Shown: positions 36,495 through 48,284 of the stretch, in pieces | Numbering within the stretch: position 1 is the stretch's first letter | Layout: the number at the start of each line of letters is the position of its first letter | DNA from: Phoronis australis | Lineage: Eukaryota > Phoronida > Phoronidae | DNA: 64,000 bases | Reading direction: 5' to 3' | Assembly (NCBI GenBank): GCA_002633005.1 | Contig: NMRA01000900.1 | Location: 41,496-105,495 of the forward strand | Position numbers and translations under genes: made by a program | The notes under the pieces: model-generated | The model's database searches: none | Told to the model about the DNA's origin: nothing | Seen by the model: the letters and a program-made list of their open reading frames with translations, nothing else

Positions 36495-37416
36495 GTGCGT
36501 GTTTGGGTTCATCGAGGTATGAATAATAAAAGAGCAACGTTTTTTTTTGCGCACATCTATGGCATGCATACTGCGCGTTTAGTGAGGTTACATATACATC
36601 TTGTATGGCGGCATTTTCATATATACAAAAGGTTGCTTTGATACATGAGCTTTCTTTATATAAAATTGTTGGGATATTTTTGGGGTTCGGGTGCTCTCCA
36701 TCAATATTCTGATATGCATGTTGTTTTTGAATGTGATGATTAGTCACCAAAAGGGCATATTTTGGCTATAAGCGTTGAGATTTTTTAGCGCCACACAGTG
36801 AGGTAATGAGATACCTTTTACAGGATGGGTGAATGCACCATAGTGTTTAATCCTCTATGTTTAGAGGCAACGCATTCAATCTCAACCCCATTTCTGCATT
36901 TGGCGTCAACGATTTTAGCCAATATTTGAACCCACCAAACATTGTCAGCAGATATATTGTCTTTTGATTCTTAATTTTACAAGTTTTGTGAAAGCTTACC
37001 CCTGCTTTTAGTTTCTTGTCTCTACTGAACTCATTAAAGTCCTAAGCCCAGTACTATCTTTCAAACCACAGACTAAATCTTTTATTACTTGACCCATTTG
37101 TTATGGAGAATAGTTTGGTCATTGATCTGTTGAGTCATTGCAGTACAGTATATAGTACTGCGTCATCGTTTCGAAATATTGATATCAATTTCTTCTAGAT
37201 CGCAAAATAGTACCTGAATGCGCCGTCTTAAGAAAAATCTGTAAGCGACATGGTTAAAACAGGACAAGTTACACCAGTAGATAGGTTTGCCTTTGATACA
37301 TATTCCTCCCAGTGTTGTTAACATCGTTTTTCCAAAGGCTTTTTGAATAGCAGTTTCTGTTTGGGAATTAGTATAACATAATGAAACCATGCTCGATAAG
37401 TCGTTCCCCATTTCAG

Positions 37417-37533
37417 ATATCGACGAATGCGCAAGCAGTCCCTGTACAGCAAATGCCGTCTGTACGAACACCGCTGGAAGTTACAGTTGCGCGTGCAGTA
37501 CAGGTTACCAAATGATAGGATCTCTTTGTGAAG
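37417..37533 (+). CDS. Exon 21: calcium-binding EGF 3
   Basis: Thirty-nine codons, phase 1 at both ends. DIDECASSPCTANAVC is followed by CTNTAGSYSC and GYQMIGSLC. It is the duplicate of exon 19, differing at about nine residues. The duplication carries about 80 bases of the following intron (compare 35896-35980 with 37534-37615). Confidence 0.96.
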
Positions 37534-38263
37534 GTACCTGCGTTGTTAAATAGTGTTCAAATCAGATCTAAGAACAAAAAGACTAGCACCTGGTCACAGT
37601 CCGGGTTCACAGGCCTCGCAATGTTGGTCAAATTAGACAACAACATAAACCAAGAGAAGCTAGTTGCATACTACTGTAAAACTACAAATAATAATCATCT
37701 TCAGTATATACGTCATGCCGCCGTAGCAAATTCTTATACATTATATTGCGGCACCTATTCTGCAACACTGTACTGTACGAATGTAAATGCGTCTGATGGC
37801 TTCAGTCTTTCCTCGGAAATGTCCTAATTACACCATAACAGTGGTTTCTGGCACGTGCTTGTTGCTTTTTGTTGAACTTGGTTATGATATTTAATTGCCC
37901 ATGAACTGTATTTTCAAAAAATCTAGCGGTCAGCATGATTTCGCTTTTCATCACAATTCAGTCTCGTCGATGCAGTGATTCGATTGCGTGTGCTTGCGGA
38001 GCATGGTCTGAAAAAAAACATGGAGATGCTGTGCTAGCGCTTTTTGTTATGGCGTGTAAGGCCTTGTTCCAATACGTTTCTGTGACTTTTGGGTAGATTT
38101 CGGGTGGTCTCAGAATAGATGCGGGGCGAATTTATGTCTTTAAGCAAGGAGGAGAAGGGTTCTAAATAGTTTTCGCGTCCTCCAGTACAAAATATGATTC
38201 CTTGGCCTCACCTCAAACGTTTTTATTGTTCTGCGTTGACTGGAGTGCCACCTGTTGTTACAG

Positions 38264-38386
38264 ATATCGAGGAGTGTGCAGATGGATTCGATGACTGTGA
38301 CATGGACGCAACATGCACGAATACAAAGGGCAGTTATATCTGTCAGTGTAACCACGGTTACACAGGAACTGGGGTGTCTTGCACTG
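38264..38386 (+). CDS. Exon 22: calcium-binding EGF 4
   Basis: Forty-one codons, phase 1 at both ends, donor gtaatg. DIEECADGFDDC, CTNTKGSYIC and CNHGYTGTGVSC. The second acidic residue of the calcium motif is Glu. It is followed by the 6.1 kb intron. Confidence 0.94.
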
Positions 38387-39076
38387 GTAATGTATTTCCT
38401 TCTGTTTAGTATGTGAACTACGTGTATTTAACTGGTAGTAAATATTGACGAGTTCGCATTTCTGAGATCAAAATTTTGGGCCATGTTTTTGTTGATGACA
38501 ACCGATTGGTGAAATTTTAGTCGCATTTTTGTATGAATTGGTTTACAAATGGTTGGCTTCCCACAATCCATTGCACGAGAGACAGTTCCTTGTATATGCA
38601 GAACGGCCAAACTGTTGAAGAGACGTGACCGGGATTGACAGGTTGCTTCACATTGGTTAAAGGGCTATAATTTAAACGGCAGCTGAACGTGAGGTCTGCA
38701 TAACTCGCCAAGACAGTAAAACAAATCAGATACATGTATCAGCAGTCTTATCGGTGTGTAAAATTGTCTTCGTTAGCGTGTAATGTGTTTGTCGAATGTA
38801 CTCACTGAGACTCCATCACATAAAATCAATGTTGACATCACCGTTTTTAGATTACACATTTAAGACCGTGACGATTTCCGGTTGGCGACTATACACATGC
38901 CTCAGCCGTTGGTTGGCTCGGCGGAATCGACGGAAACGATTAGGTGCAACCAGTGATTGGTACAATTATAATCCGCCATATTTGGCAATACACCAATCAT
39001 AGATAAGTGACTGAGTGATGAGTATATGGTGGACGCAAAACAGAAGATGTCTTTTGAGCATACTCTGGCTGTCAGG

Positions 39077-39380
39077 AGCGGGTCCAGGATTTTGAATTGG
39101 GGAGGCAGGGCACAGGGATAACCAAAATTTTGACAGAGGCGCCCGCCCAGCCTAAAGCGCGAGGATACAGGAGTCTCGAATATTTGGGGATTGCAGACCT
39201 GTTGAAAAAAAAAACGGGAAACGGGGTTTGTTCAGGTCTATTCATTGTTTATTCAACCCCCCAGGGCCCCCTGGTTGCACAAGTGTGCTAGTCGGCAATT
39301 CGCAGCCGAACTCCCAAATGGTGTCTGGTAGAATTTTAGGGGGCCGATGGCCCCCTTGCCCCCCCTAAATTCCCCACTGT
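39077..39380 (+). repeat. Short dispersed element, family A (plus)
   Basis: It starts gcgggtccaggattttgaat and ends ccctaaattccccactg. It aligns along its whole length with 21294-21592, including the internal words gtttgttcaNg and ttttaggggg. Confidence 0.7.
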
Positions 39381-40359
39381 CTACTCTTGCTATATACATC
39401 TGTATATCCTTCACCAAGTCATGTGACCTACAGTGTATCTAGGGGTGACACAGTTGACTCCGTTGCGTAGCTGCAAGCGTCAGATGACAAATAGACGATG
39501 CTAGTTTGTGAAAGTAAATTTAGTGGTATTGCTTTAGGATATCTCCAACCTTATTCACATAAATTGACATTTTTTACAATATTTCACAAGTGTCAGTCTC
39601 GCGGAACTTCAAATACAAAATATATACCGTGAGGGAACAAAATTTACAGAACCGCCTTCGAACCGCTCAACCGCGTGGGCATTCGTTTACTAGTTATCCG
39701 AGATCAAGGGTTACGGGGCTGTCACTTAAATGGAACCTCCCGCCAGGTACAGAGCAGCTTCGTGTATAACATCATTCCTTCCATTCACCGAGTGGCTATA
39801 TTATTTAGTCAACGATGTGTACTTATGGTAGAACAGTACCGGGGAAACAAAGATAAGTAGTTTTGATCCTGAAGCAGTTGTCCGTCTACAACATACTGCC
39901 GTTGAGAACGAATGTTACCAGTCGCCTCTTTCCTGTGTGACCATGAACACAGAAAGTTGTGAAAAGAGATAAATCCTCACCCAAGTAGTCTAATTCAATA
40001 AATAAATTGTCATCTCGCTATTTCGACTTATCCAGTTCTATCTTGGTTTCGTAATCCTCTCCCGGCTCGTGACGCTTACAGGTTTTGTGTATACAATGTA
40101 ACTATACACCGGACCTACATTTAAGTAGGTCAAACAAGGGTAACAGTTGATCCCACCTCGTTTTAATGATAATTAAGAAATTTACGTACTCTAATCGCTG
40201 TTGACATTGCGAGTGACTGTTGAATTAGCTAACATTTTTGAAGCGTATATACCTTTGGTGCGATAAATGGCGGTACATTCTTTCACAGTGGTACGAAAGG
40301 CAGCTCTGTGGATGTTGTTAATCCTGACTTCTCACCGCATAGAATAAAGAAACTGACAA

Positions 40360-40675
40360 CATGAAATTCAGTCATTCCCCTTGGTTTAATCTCGGGAAGA
40401 CTCTTTCAGTTTACTGTTATGTACAATGTAGTATGGTGACCACTTTTGGCCGTTGAATTTTGCCAAACCATTAAAGCGGGCATTGAAGGAAGTAAACAAA
40501 ATCGAGGGAACCCCGAACTGGTCTATGGCCGAGGCCAAACAAATGCAGTGCATATAAGGCGTGTGCAAACGGTTCTGACATGATCGATAAGCGTCTGGCC
40601 AAGCATGAGCATTGATACCCACACACGGACTTCCGGGGTGTATCGTTTCAGTGTAGGTGGCGCTGTGTCATAGTG
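40360..40675 (+). repeat. Dispersed 315-base repeat, copy 2
   Basis: A diverged copy of 8170-8485, sharing attcagtcattcccNttggtt, atctcgggaa, gacttccg-type words and the end taggtggcgctgtgtca. Confidence 0.55.
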
Positions 40676-41255
40676 TAAGCTGGCGATGAAGTCAAACATA
40701 GTCTCGTGTTGCAAGAGGTGGTCTCATATGCGATACTTAATCAAAAACTAGATGCCTATTCATGAAGCCCTTCATGGTTACCCTTATATTCCCTTCACTC
40801 AGACTCTACTTAGGTGTCGTTAACCAAGTTGGCAACCTTGCCAAAGCGGCAAATGCAGGCTATTGCCGCCATCAGGGCTTAACATCAATACATTTGCCTG
40901 TCCTCACGTTAATAGGTCCAAGTAGTGGAGTTACGACCGTGTGGCTAGTAGAAAAGTTGTCGCTGTCGCTTATTCCATGCACAGTCAGTTTTCAACAGGT
41001 ACATCAGCCACTCTGGTTTTCTGGTTTCTAAGGAGAACCTGGCCCAGTTCGTCATTCATAAAATTGCTTGCATGAAAATGAAATACGATGCTCTTAGATT
41101 GAGAGTTAACGAATATATTTTTGTAAAAATCAGCAATCAGCCCCTTCCTTACAGTTCGTCCTCCCTCGAACGTATTCATTGTGACAAACCAAATTGTATG
41201 GACTAACCTTAGCCAGTAACGAGTTCCTAGTTGTTGTACACCTGGATTTAACACC

Positions 41256-42712
41256 TACCTTATTCGCCGTAATAACCGCCCATGCCCCTATAAGCGCCTC
41301 CCCCAAGCGTTTTCAGACTGAAATAAGCGCCCAGTCCATGAACGTGTACATGCGAACAATGACGTACCTACAGTCCTAAAACTCGGCTACAGTAACGTCT
41401 TCAGTTTATCAAAAAAAAATTGCACGGGTCTTCTAGACCACCAGCGGCACTGCTACGTTTGTATTTAGCTGTGACTTTACACTTCAAAGTAACGCAGCGC
41501 TTCAAAAAGAGCGCAACAGCGTTGCTACTCTCTGGCGACGACCGTGTCCCACTATGGTCTGACCTTTCAGTAGACACATCGACTGTCTCATACGGTATAA
41601 AAATAACTCGTGTTAAACGCACGTGACCAGGAAGCGCGCGCGCTACATACATGAATCTGTCATCAAAGACATTAGTCGGGAACTTTCCATTCATGAAACG
41701 GGTAGCATAGCATCGATAAGAAATGAATATTGGCACTAATTTCCGACAATTTCTAATACTATAAAACATGTTTGCGTTATTTTTGAGATGGATTGTTTGA
41801 TTAACCATGATTGGTGTTTTTTGAGCCGAATATCGATAAAATGACAACTGACAGTGAATGCTTACACACCCTTACACCAAAAATAACTGTCAGATAGTTA
41901 CATACGCATCCAGCTAGTACAGGGCGACTAATATGGGCCTTACCGAGACAAATGTAGAAAGTTTTTAGCACGAGACCGGCAAGTGCTGAATGAAACACGC
42001 TCTCGTTTAGGCCTACTGCCTGTGCAAATTTCTTTAGACACATCATAGATTATAGACAACTATAGTCTATGGACACATCTAGCTAGTTAGATTGCGTGCC
42101 TCTGGCCAAAAGACGGTCTCTGCTTTGGCTAATGAACTCTGGTGACACGCACGGGCTCGCTTATTCGCAGACGAACTTCAAAACAAACGTCACGTGACAA
42201 CAACATGTGCGTTCGTCCAGACATTTTTCTCGCCGTGTTGCCGATCATACATGTAGATGGCACGATGCTGCACAGATTTGTACTTAAACCTGCCGGTTAA
42301 TCCAGACTCCACGGGAACTTAAAAAATCTTAGAGACGCTACTTATAAAACTTAATGAGGATTTCAGGTAATTTGCTCGAGTCGAAACCATTTTGATTCAA
42401 GCATTGAAATCGCCATATCGAAGACGGCGATTTCGAGGCAGTCAGTCGGCGAGTTTTCGCCCTGGGATTTCAGCACAATTTTCTGTAAAATGATCGTAAT
42501 TTAGCACCAAGGTTTGATAGCAATGCACCACATTTTTGTTGGAAGTCTTTCATAGATTACATATACGTCACAGAGCGTAAATTTGATGAATCTTAGCTTC
42601 CGATTTCACCCGTTTCGGAGACCGGGTTTCAACCGCCTTGGGTTATAATAAGCGCCCCCCTGAGCCGAACTTTTCTAAGCGCCCTGGGCGGTTTATTACG
42701 GCGAATACGGTA
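41256..42712. mobile_element. 1.46 kb DNA element with terminal inverted repeats, non-autonomous
   Basis: The left end begins taccttattcgccgtaata. The right end, read on the other strand, begins taccgtattcgccgtaata. The match continues as accgccca and then weakens over about 70 bases, both ends carrying words such as aagcgcc and gcgcccag. TA dinucleotides at both edges are compatible with a TA target-site duplication. No transposase is recognisable in the interior, so it would need a helper. The 148-codon open frame 41401-41847 (minus) inside has no known domain. Confidence 0.7.
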
Positions 42713-42957
42713 AATATATTTCGACTATAGGGCAATATTATTAGTTATTGAAAGAGTTGTGTTCGAAGCTCTCGCTTATAACAACTCTGGAAAGTAGCCC
42801 GGGGCTTGGCATTGAGAATTTTTAGCCAGCATTAAGATCTCAGGCAAAATGTTGCGGAGTCGTAGCCGACAACCACACACCTCAGTCGCTATCACTAATT
42901 TTCTGGTGACTTTCTTACCCATAAAATGCACTACGTTTTTTTGTCTTCGACAAAGTC

Positions 42958-43272
42958 ATGAAACTGCACCGATTAAAGATCATCATTGATATTACTTGGA
43001 TCATTGGCAAACACTGGAGAATGGAGAAATGGCCAATGGAGCAAAAATTAAGGCTACATTATAAACTTATCAAAGACCTCTCATCATTACGATATTTTCT
43101 GTTACCTGGAGCTATTGTTTCAAACGATCACATGCCTCAACAAATACGACAGCGTGCCAGAGGGAAAAGATTTCAACTTTTGAAAATGTTGCGTTCTTTA
43201 AGAAAAAAGGACTCTCCGTTTTTGATTAAAAAGTCCGTTCGTTATGCCTTTGTCATAACCGCTGTACGATGA
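42958..43272 (+). pseudogene. Possible LINE ORF1-like remnant
   Basis: A 104-codon open frame, very basic. The stretch HMPQQIRQRARGKRFQLLKM and the residues after it recall the C-terminal part of L1-type ORF1 proteins (a basic R-x-x-L-x-x-x-L-x-x-x-R segment). There is no reverse transcriptase nearby. The resemblance is by eye and weak. Confidence 0.25.
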
Positions 43273-43323
43273 AGTTGCGTAACGTGCAACTCATTTCCAT
43301 TGGTGGATACATTGTAAAATGCA

Positions 43324-43465
43324 CGGTGGCGGATTTAAAGGGGGCCAATGGGGCCATGCCCCTACCCCCCTAACATTCTGTCATATTCCATTGGGCCGTT
43401 CGGTGTGCGAATGTCTGACGAGCAAAATCCTCTGTCTCTAACTCTAAATCCTGGATCCGCTCCCG
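43324..43465 (-). repeat. Short dispersed element, family A (minus)
   Basis: It begins ggtggcggatttaaaggggg and ends aaatcctggatccgctccc, the mirror of the plus copies, which defines both termini of the family. Confidence 0.65.
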
Positions 43466-44277
43466 ATACAAGTGTCAAAAAGTTGAATCTTAGGATGCCA
43501 CTACCAATGGCCCTGATTTACTAGACATAGGGATTTTTGACTCTAAATACATTATCAAGCTATAGCTATGTTCTTTACTGACCTGTGGCTGAGGGACTGT
43601 TTGGGGAGTTGATGTCTTAGATCAAACATTAAAAAGGCAATCGGTTACCAAGGTCCAATGGGTAAAGCTATGTCTCGTTATCTGCACGTGCGTCGACCTT
43701 TACAACCTTGTTACTCACTCAGCCGGCATAAATATGGTATGCAAAAGAATCTGCAAAACATGTTTTTTTAACCTTATACGACATTAAACCCCAGTCCACT
43801 CATAAAGTCAATGTACTCTACGTCTCACATTTTAGAGCACCAACGAATTATTTCCTCGTTATATTCACTCCAATCGACACTAGAAAATCGGAGAAAATAC
43901 GGCGGGAACTCTGACTATGACAATGGGGCGAGGTTCAATCAGAGGAACTATTGTTACTGTTTTGCCCTATCGTCATCTACGCCAAGTCAACATTTGACAG
44001 CATACAGGACCATACACCCATTTTGTCATTGTTGAGCCAACTCGGCAAACTAATAGCAACCTATGTAATTGGAGTCATGCTTTTGTTTTAACTCTAGGCA
44101 TTAAAATACATACTTAAATTTGTTCCATATCTGTTCCTGGTAAGAACTTATTTTGTGAATATACCACCTTTAGCGCTACCGTCAGATCGGAAATTTCCAT
44201 TGTTTTATAGGTAAACTAAAATTGCTAAGATTGCTGTCAACTTTAATCGTTACTTTTAAAATCATGCTTTTAAACAG

Positions 44278-44425
44278 GTTGTAATGTGCCCAACTACTTG
44301 CCATATCCTGATGGTTTGACTGTTATCTCCTCGGTACACGTGGCACGCATGACTGTGGGATGCCATTCAGTGAGATAACACGCGCTTGTGTTACACAGAG
44401 TAATGCGTCAGATGGCTTGTGAAAA
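44278..44425 (+). pseudogene. Decayed sushi exon
   Basis: After a good acceptor (cttttaaacag) the phase-1 frame reads GCNVPNYLPYPDGLTVISS, then MTVGCHSVR and a stop. A shift of frame at that point continues TRACVTQSNASDGL and another stop. Together these match the first half and the third-cysteine segment of a sushi module in order. It sits where the tail would have one more sushi domain, just before the EGF at 44456. It cannot be spliced in without truncating the protein. Confidence 0.6.
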
Positions 44426-44455
44426 GCTTATTTTCTAATACTGTATTATTTTCAG

Positions 44456-44578
44456 ACATTGACGAGTGTATCATGAACCTGAATGACTGTCACGACAACG
44501 CCACGTGCAACAACGCCGAAGGGGGTTACTCGTGTGCTTGCAATAGCAACTTTTTGGGGAACGGCACATTCTGCGAAG
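44456..44578 (+). CDS. Exon 23: calcium-binding EGF 5
   Basis: Forty-one codons, phase 1 at both ends. DIDECIMNLNDC, CNNAEGGYSC and CNSNFLGNGTFC. It has the calcium and hydroxylation consensus. A 0.7 kb intron follows with no feature I recognise. Confidence 0.95.
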
Positions 44579-45247
44579 GTATATATGATGCCGGAAGACA
44601 ATCACAAAAACGATTACAAAATCAGTACCTGGAAATAGTTTTGTTGGAATTAATGTTTTTTTTTCTTTAGCCAAGGAATCTCAAAACGACTTTTGCAGTG
44701 CAAAGATTTAAAGTGTCACCATTTGCTTTAAATTCAGCGAAAATTTCTCAAACTTGATTCGCCCCGACATATGGTTGATATTTAACATAGCGTTTTCTTA
44801 ATGTTTTCTTCGGGAAAATTGTGTTTAATTTGAGCTAAGACTACTTGATCTTTTTAATACCCAAGGGAATAGACAGGGTCGGCTGTGGAGACTCTGACTG
44901 ATTTATATGCTTAACCAAGTGTAGTAATTCTCCTAACTCGTGTGCCTTTGAAAAGAAAATTATTACTACTCATAGAATATGTAAACATTTTTAGTAAACA
45001 TTTTTTGGTATTCATATTTTGCAATTCTGTTTTCGCTAATGTTGGGATGCTGTCTACTTTGCATAGTGTCAAGTACCACTAATAAAAATCTTTGAATTTA
45101 CGAGGCTGCGCTTGGTGTTCTTCTATTGGTTTCTGTAACTCAATGTTTCTACAACGTGAATTTGATCATACAGGCATCATGAATATTTATATAGATAAAC
45201 ACGCTCCTCACACGCCATTCACTAAGTTTATAATAACCTCTTTTCAG

Positions 45248-45430
45248 CTGATATCTGTCCAGAACCTATCACGTTGCCAAGCAACGCTGTGGTCTCTAGC
45301 AGAGCACCTCCTTACGGAGTAGGCGAGCCGGTCATCCTCGCCTGTGTCAACGGATACACGCCGTCCGGAAATGATGCCATCACCTGTCAAGATGATGGCA
45401 CGTGGTCGACGGCGGGCTTAGTTTGCAATG
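45248..45430 (+). CDS. Exon 24: sushi (CCP) domain 3
   Basis: Sixty-one codons, phase 1 at both ends, donor gtgagg. ICPEPITLPSNAVV, YGVGEPVILACVNGY and ITCQDDGTWSTAGLVC give four cysteines and the Trp. It is the only intact sushi domain between two calcium-binding EGF runs. Confidence 0.95.
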
Positions 45431-46053
45431 GTGAGGGAGTTCAATATTCCAGTTCATTTTTTAATTTACTTATTATTGTGCACCGAGAATGTAATAGTTC
45501 ACTGTTTACAATTCATTTTGCAGGAATTCTTCAAACACATACATGTACTGTTGCAGACAGACGTATGATCTAATTCCGGCTGCGTTCCATTTACGGTTTT
45601 GTGAGGTCTGACTGAGGAGCCTGCGCCTATCAAATGTAATCAAAGCCACTGAATTCATTACTCGTTATGTGAATAGTTTTGAAAGTAGACAGTTTACACT
45701 AGACTTTTTAACTCACGTCGCTATGTCATGAATTGGGTCTCGTGACTACATTTTGGTAAATTTTATGAAAAAAGAAAGCAAACTCATAGCAAATCAGCGA
45801 TACCGATGTCTTGGCAAAATATCCCTTGATTTAATGCTGAAGACAAGATCTCAGAAATGACTTCAAAGATTTTGTAAGCGATCCTATTGTTTTCTATATG
45901 TCCTACTTCTCCATTGTATATTGCTCCTCTTAAAAATCGTATTCGAAAATATCCTAACAAGGTACTGGAGAGTAGTGGATAAAGCATTCCAAAAATTTAA
46001 TAGGAATACAATCCGTCGTTTCTGAGACAAATTACAAACTGGACCTTTTACAG

Positions 46054-46176
46054 ACACGGATGAGTGCGCGGATAACATTCACGACTGTCACAGCCATGCC
46101 ACGTGCCACAACCAGGAGGCGGGCTTCTCGTGCACGTGCAACATCGGTTACAGTGGGAACGGGACAACATGTCAAG
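46054..46176 (+). CDS. Exon 25: calcium-binding EGF 6
   Basis: Forty-one codons, phase 1 at both ends, donor gtgatt. DTDECADNIHDC, CHNQEAGFSC and CNIGYSGNGTTC. The 1.2 kb intron that follows has a catacata-type microsatellite at about 46490-46580. Confidence 0.95.
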
Positions 46177-46489
46177 GTGATTGTAGTTAAGGATATCTCA
46201 AACTTTATTTAGTGGCCTCTATTCTGGCTCTACAATCAAAATCTAAGCTTTGTCAACTAACAAAATTTTCTGTTTTCTGAAAGCAAAAAGTAATATAATT
46301 TATTGTAATCATGTAAACTTATTGTTATTATCTTTTTTGAGTCGAAATTTTATTTTTAAGAGAAGTACAATAATAGCAAAATAACATCATGGTCGATTTT
46401 AATGAAACCTCCTTGATCAGGATTTTCTGATTAGTCTTTTCGTTTGGTTTCTGTAACAAGTCACTAGCAAAAATGAGGTAAATGTGCCG

Positions 46490-46580
46490 ACATACATGCA
46501 CAACATACATACATATACAGTGTATGCATACATACATACGTATATGGTGTGTGCATACATACATACATGCATACGTACAT
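46490..46580. repeat. CATA microsatellite
   Basis: Tandem cata/taca units, interrupted by cagtgtatg and gtgtgtg. Intronic. Confidence 0.9.
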
Positions 46581-47421
46581 ACTTATATACTGTACAATGT
46601 ATATTCGTATTTTTTCTAAGTGCAACTGTAGTTTCACGTATTCAATACAGATTTGTTGTCTTCCGTATTCGTTAGTTACCGCTGTTTTGAACGGCCACTC
46701 TTGTCCATGATCTATGATGGTCTATGGGCGCTTTTAGTTTGAACTGATCAGTTACCGCGGCTTTTGAGACATATTACGATCCACGCGTGCCGATATATGT
46801 GAGTTTGGGAAAACACCACGTCAACAATTTACAAGGACAACTGTGTATTTTAGTAAACAGATTTGTTCAATAATACCGTAGCTCTTCTTGTTTTGCAAAC
46901 TAGAAAACAAAAAAAATCTAGTTACACACTTTACGTCCATTAAGTCGGTCTCGTAATATACATAACTGTTCATGGTATGACGTACACGTACAGACGACAT
47001 CTTTCAATTTGCGACTTAAGATTTGGCTAGCTTACAAATCTCCGAAGCGTTTTCTTGATTCTCTGATGATTTCCTCACTCTGTTCGGTAAAAGAAATTTG
47101 ATTATTGCTTTTTTGTAAGGAATATCATGACAGAGATTGTCTGTGAGGAAATGGCACACTATGATATTCATAGTTAGCCTGTGACACATGGTTCAATATA
47201 GCTTAAAATAAAGTGCATCAACAAGGGTGTTCTAATAACATTCATTCTTAGGAAGCATCGTGTTTGCTCCATGAGTTATCTTGTGCATGTCTTGAATTGA
47301 TTAAACTAAGTTGACCCATTTCGCACACTCTGTCTGTTTCTACAGTGCGTTTAACTACATGCACGAATGGGTGTGTGAGTTGTCATTAAACTGACAAAGA
47401 GAAAGTTTTGTCATGTTTCAG

Positions 47422-47544
47422 ATGTGGACGAATGTTCTAATGCCACCGATCCATGTCACGAATACGCCACCTGCACCAATACATTGGGCTCCTACAAGTG
47501 TTCATGCACGGCAGGCTATACAGGGAGTGGTTTCTTTTGTTCAG
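47422..47544 (+). CDS. Exon 26: calcium-binding EGF 7
   Basis: Forty-one codons, phase 1 at both ends, donor gtcagt. [22 protein letters not shown] and [12 protein letters not shown], with calcium and hydroxylation consensus. The 0.6 kb intron after it is featureless. Confidence 0.95.
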
Positions 47545-48161
47545 GTCAGTAGCCGCTTCTTTCTTTAGCCCCAAAAGAACATGTACATGTTTGTTAATGA
47601 CGTTCTGAGTAACTGAATCAACCGTTACTATATATTACCCCTTCAGGTCCCGAAGTCTACTCTCCGAAATTGAAATGAAATAGGAAATTGTTTTTGGCAG
47701 AAATACTTAACGTTAAGTGGCATTCAAGGCGCATTATCCTGTGCCGAGTACATTATTGTTTACGCAGACGTGTGTGCACTGTCTAAATTTTCACTTAGGA
47801 ACTATAAAATAATGTCAAAACGCGAGATATCGTGTCAGAACTTTAGGTTGATAACTTTAATTCTGTGGTCATCAAGAGGAAACTAATTAGACAGTCATAC
47901 ATGTAATGTTTAACGTACCCAGGAGCAGAGTAAGTACGACAAGTTTTGCGCTTACTTGAACAAGAACTGAACAGGTAAAAAGATAATTTTGATATCAAGT
48001 GCTACATGTACTAGGAATATTAGACTTCGGGTAATGACCGTACTTACTCACTAAAAACTAGACAGCCTTCAGTTGTTTTCGTACGTTAAATTATCTTAAG
48101 CTGTGTGTTGTGAGGAATGAGACCGCGCAAACTTAATTCACTGCCGGTATTTTTGATGCAG

Positions 48162-48284
48162 ACATAAATGAATGCAGCGAAGGAACTGATAACTGTCATG
48201 GACACGCGACCTGTACAAATGTGGACGGAAGTTTCACCTGCGCATGTCATTCAGGGTTCACAGGAAACGGGACATACTGCATCG
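48162..48284 (+). CDS. Exon 27: calcium-binding EGF 8
   Basis: Forty-one codons, phase 1 at both ends, donor gtaagt. DINECSEGTDNC, CTNVDGSFTC and CHSGFTGNGTYC. The last 47 bases of the exon and all DNA after it reappear from 63203 to the end of the window, without the first part of the exon or its acceptor. Confidence 0.95.

Larger units (their letters stand above)
38387..44455 (+). other. Intron 22 (6.1 kb), transposon-rich
   Basis: It holds two family A elements, one copy of the 315-base repeat, a 1.46 kb inverted-terminal-repeat element, a possible LINE ORF1 remnant at 42958-43272, and a decayed sushi exon at 44278-44420. The size is well above the other introns between EGF exons, explained by these insertions. 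Confidence 0.7.

Noticed and set aside
37528-37827. Open frame running on from EGF exon 21, ending in a cysteine-containing, sushi-like tail (LYCTNVNASDGFS)
   Set aside because: Most of it is intron duplicated from after exon 19; the similarity to the decayed sushi exon is only a few residues.
41401-41847. 148-codon minus-strand open frame inside the inverted-repeat element
   Set aside because: No transposase motif or other domain could be seen; length is compatible with chance in this GC-richer stretch.
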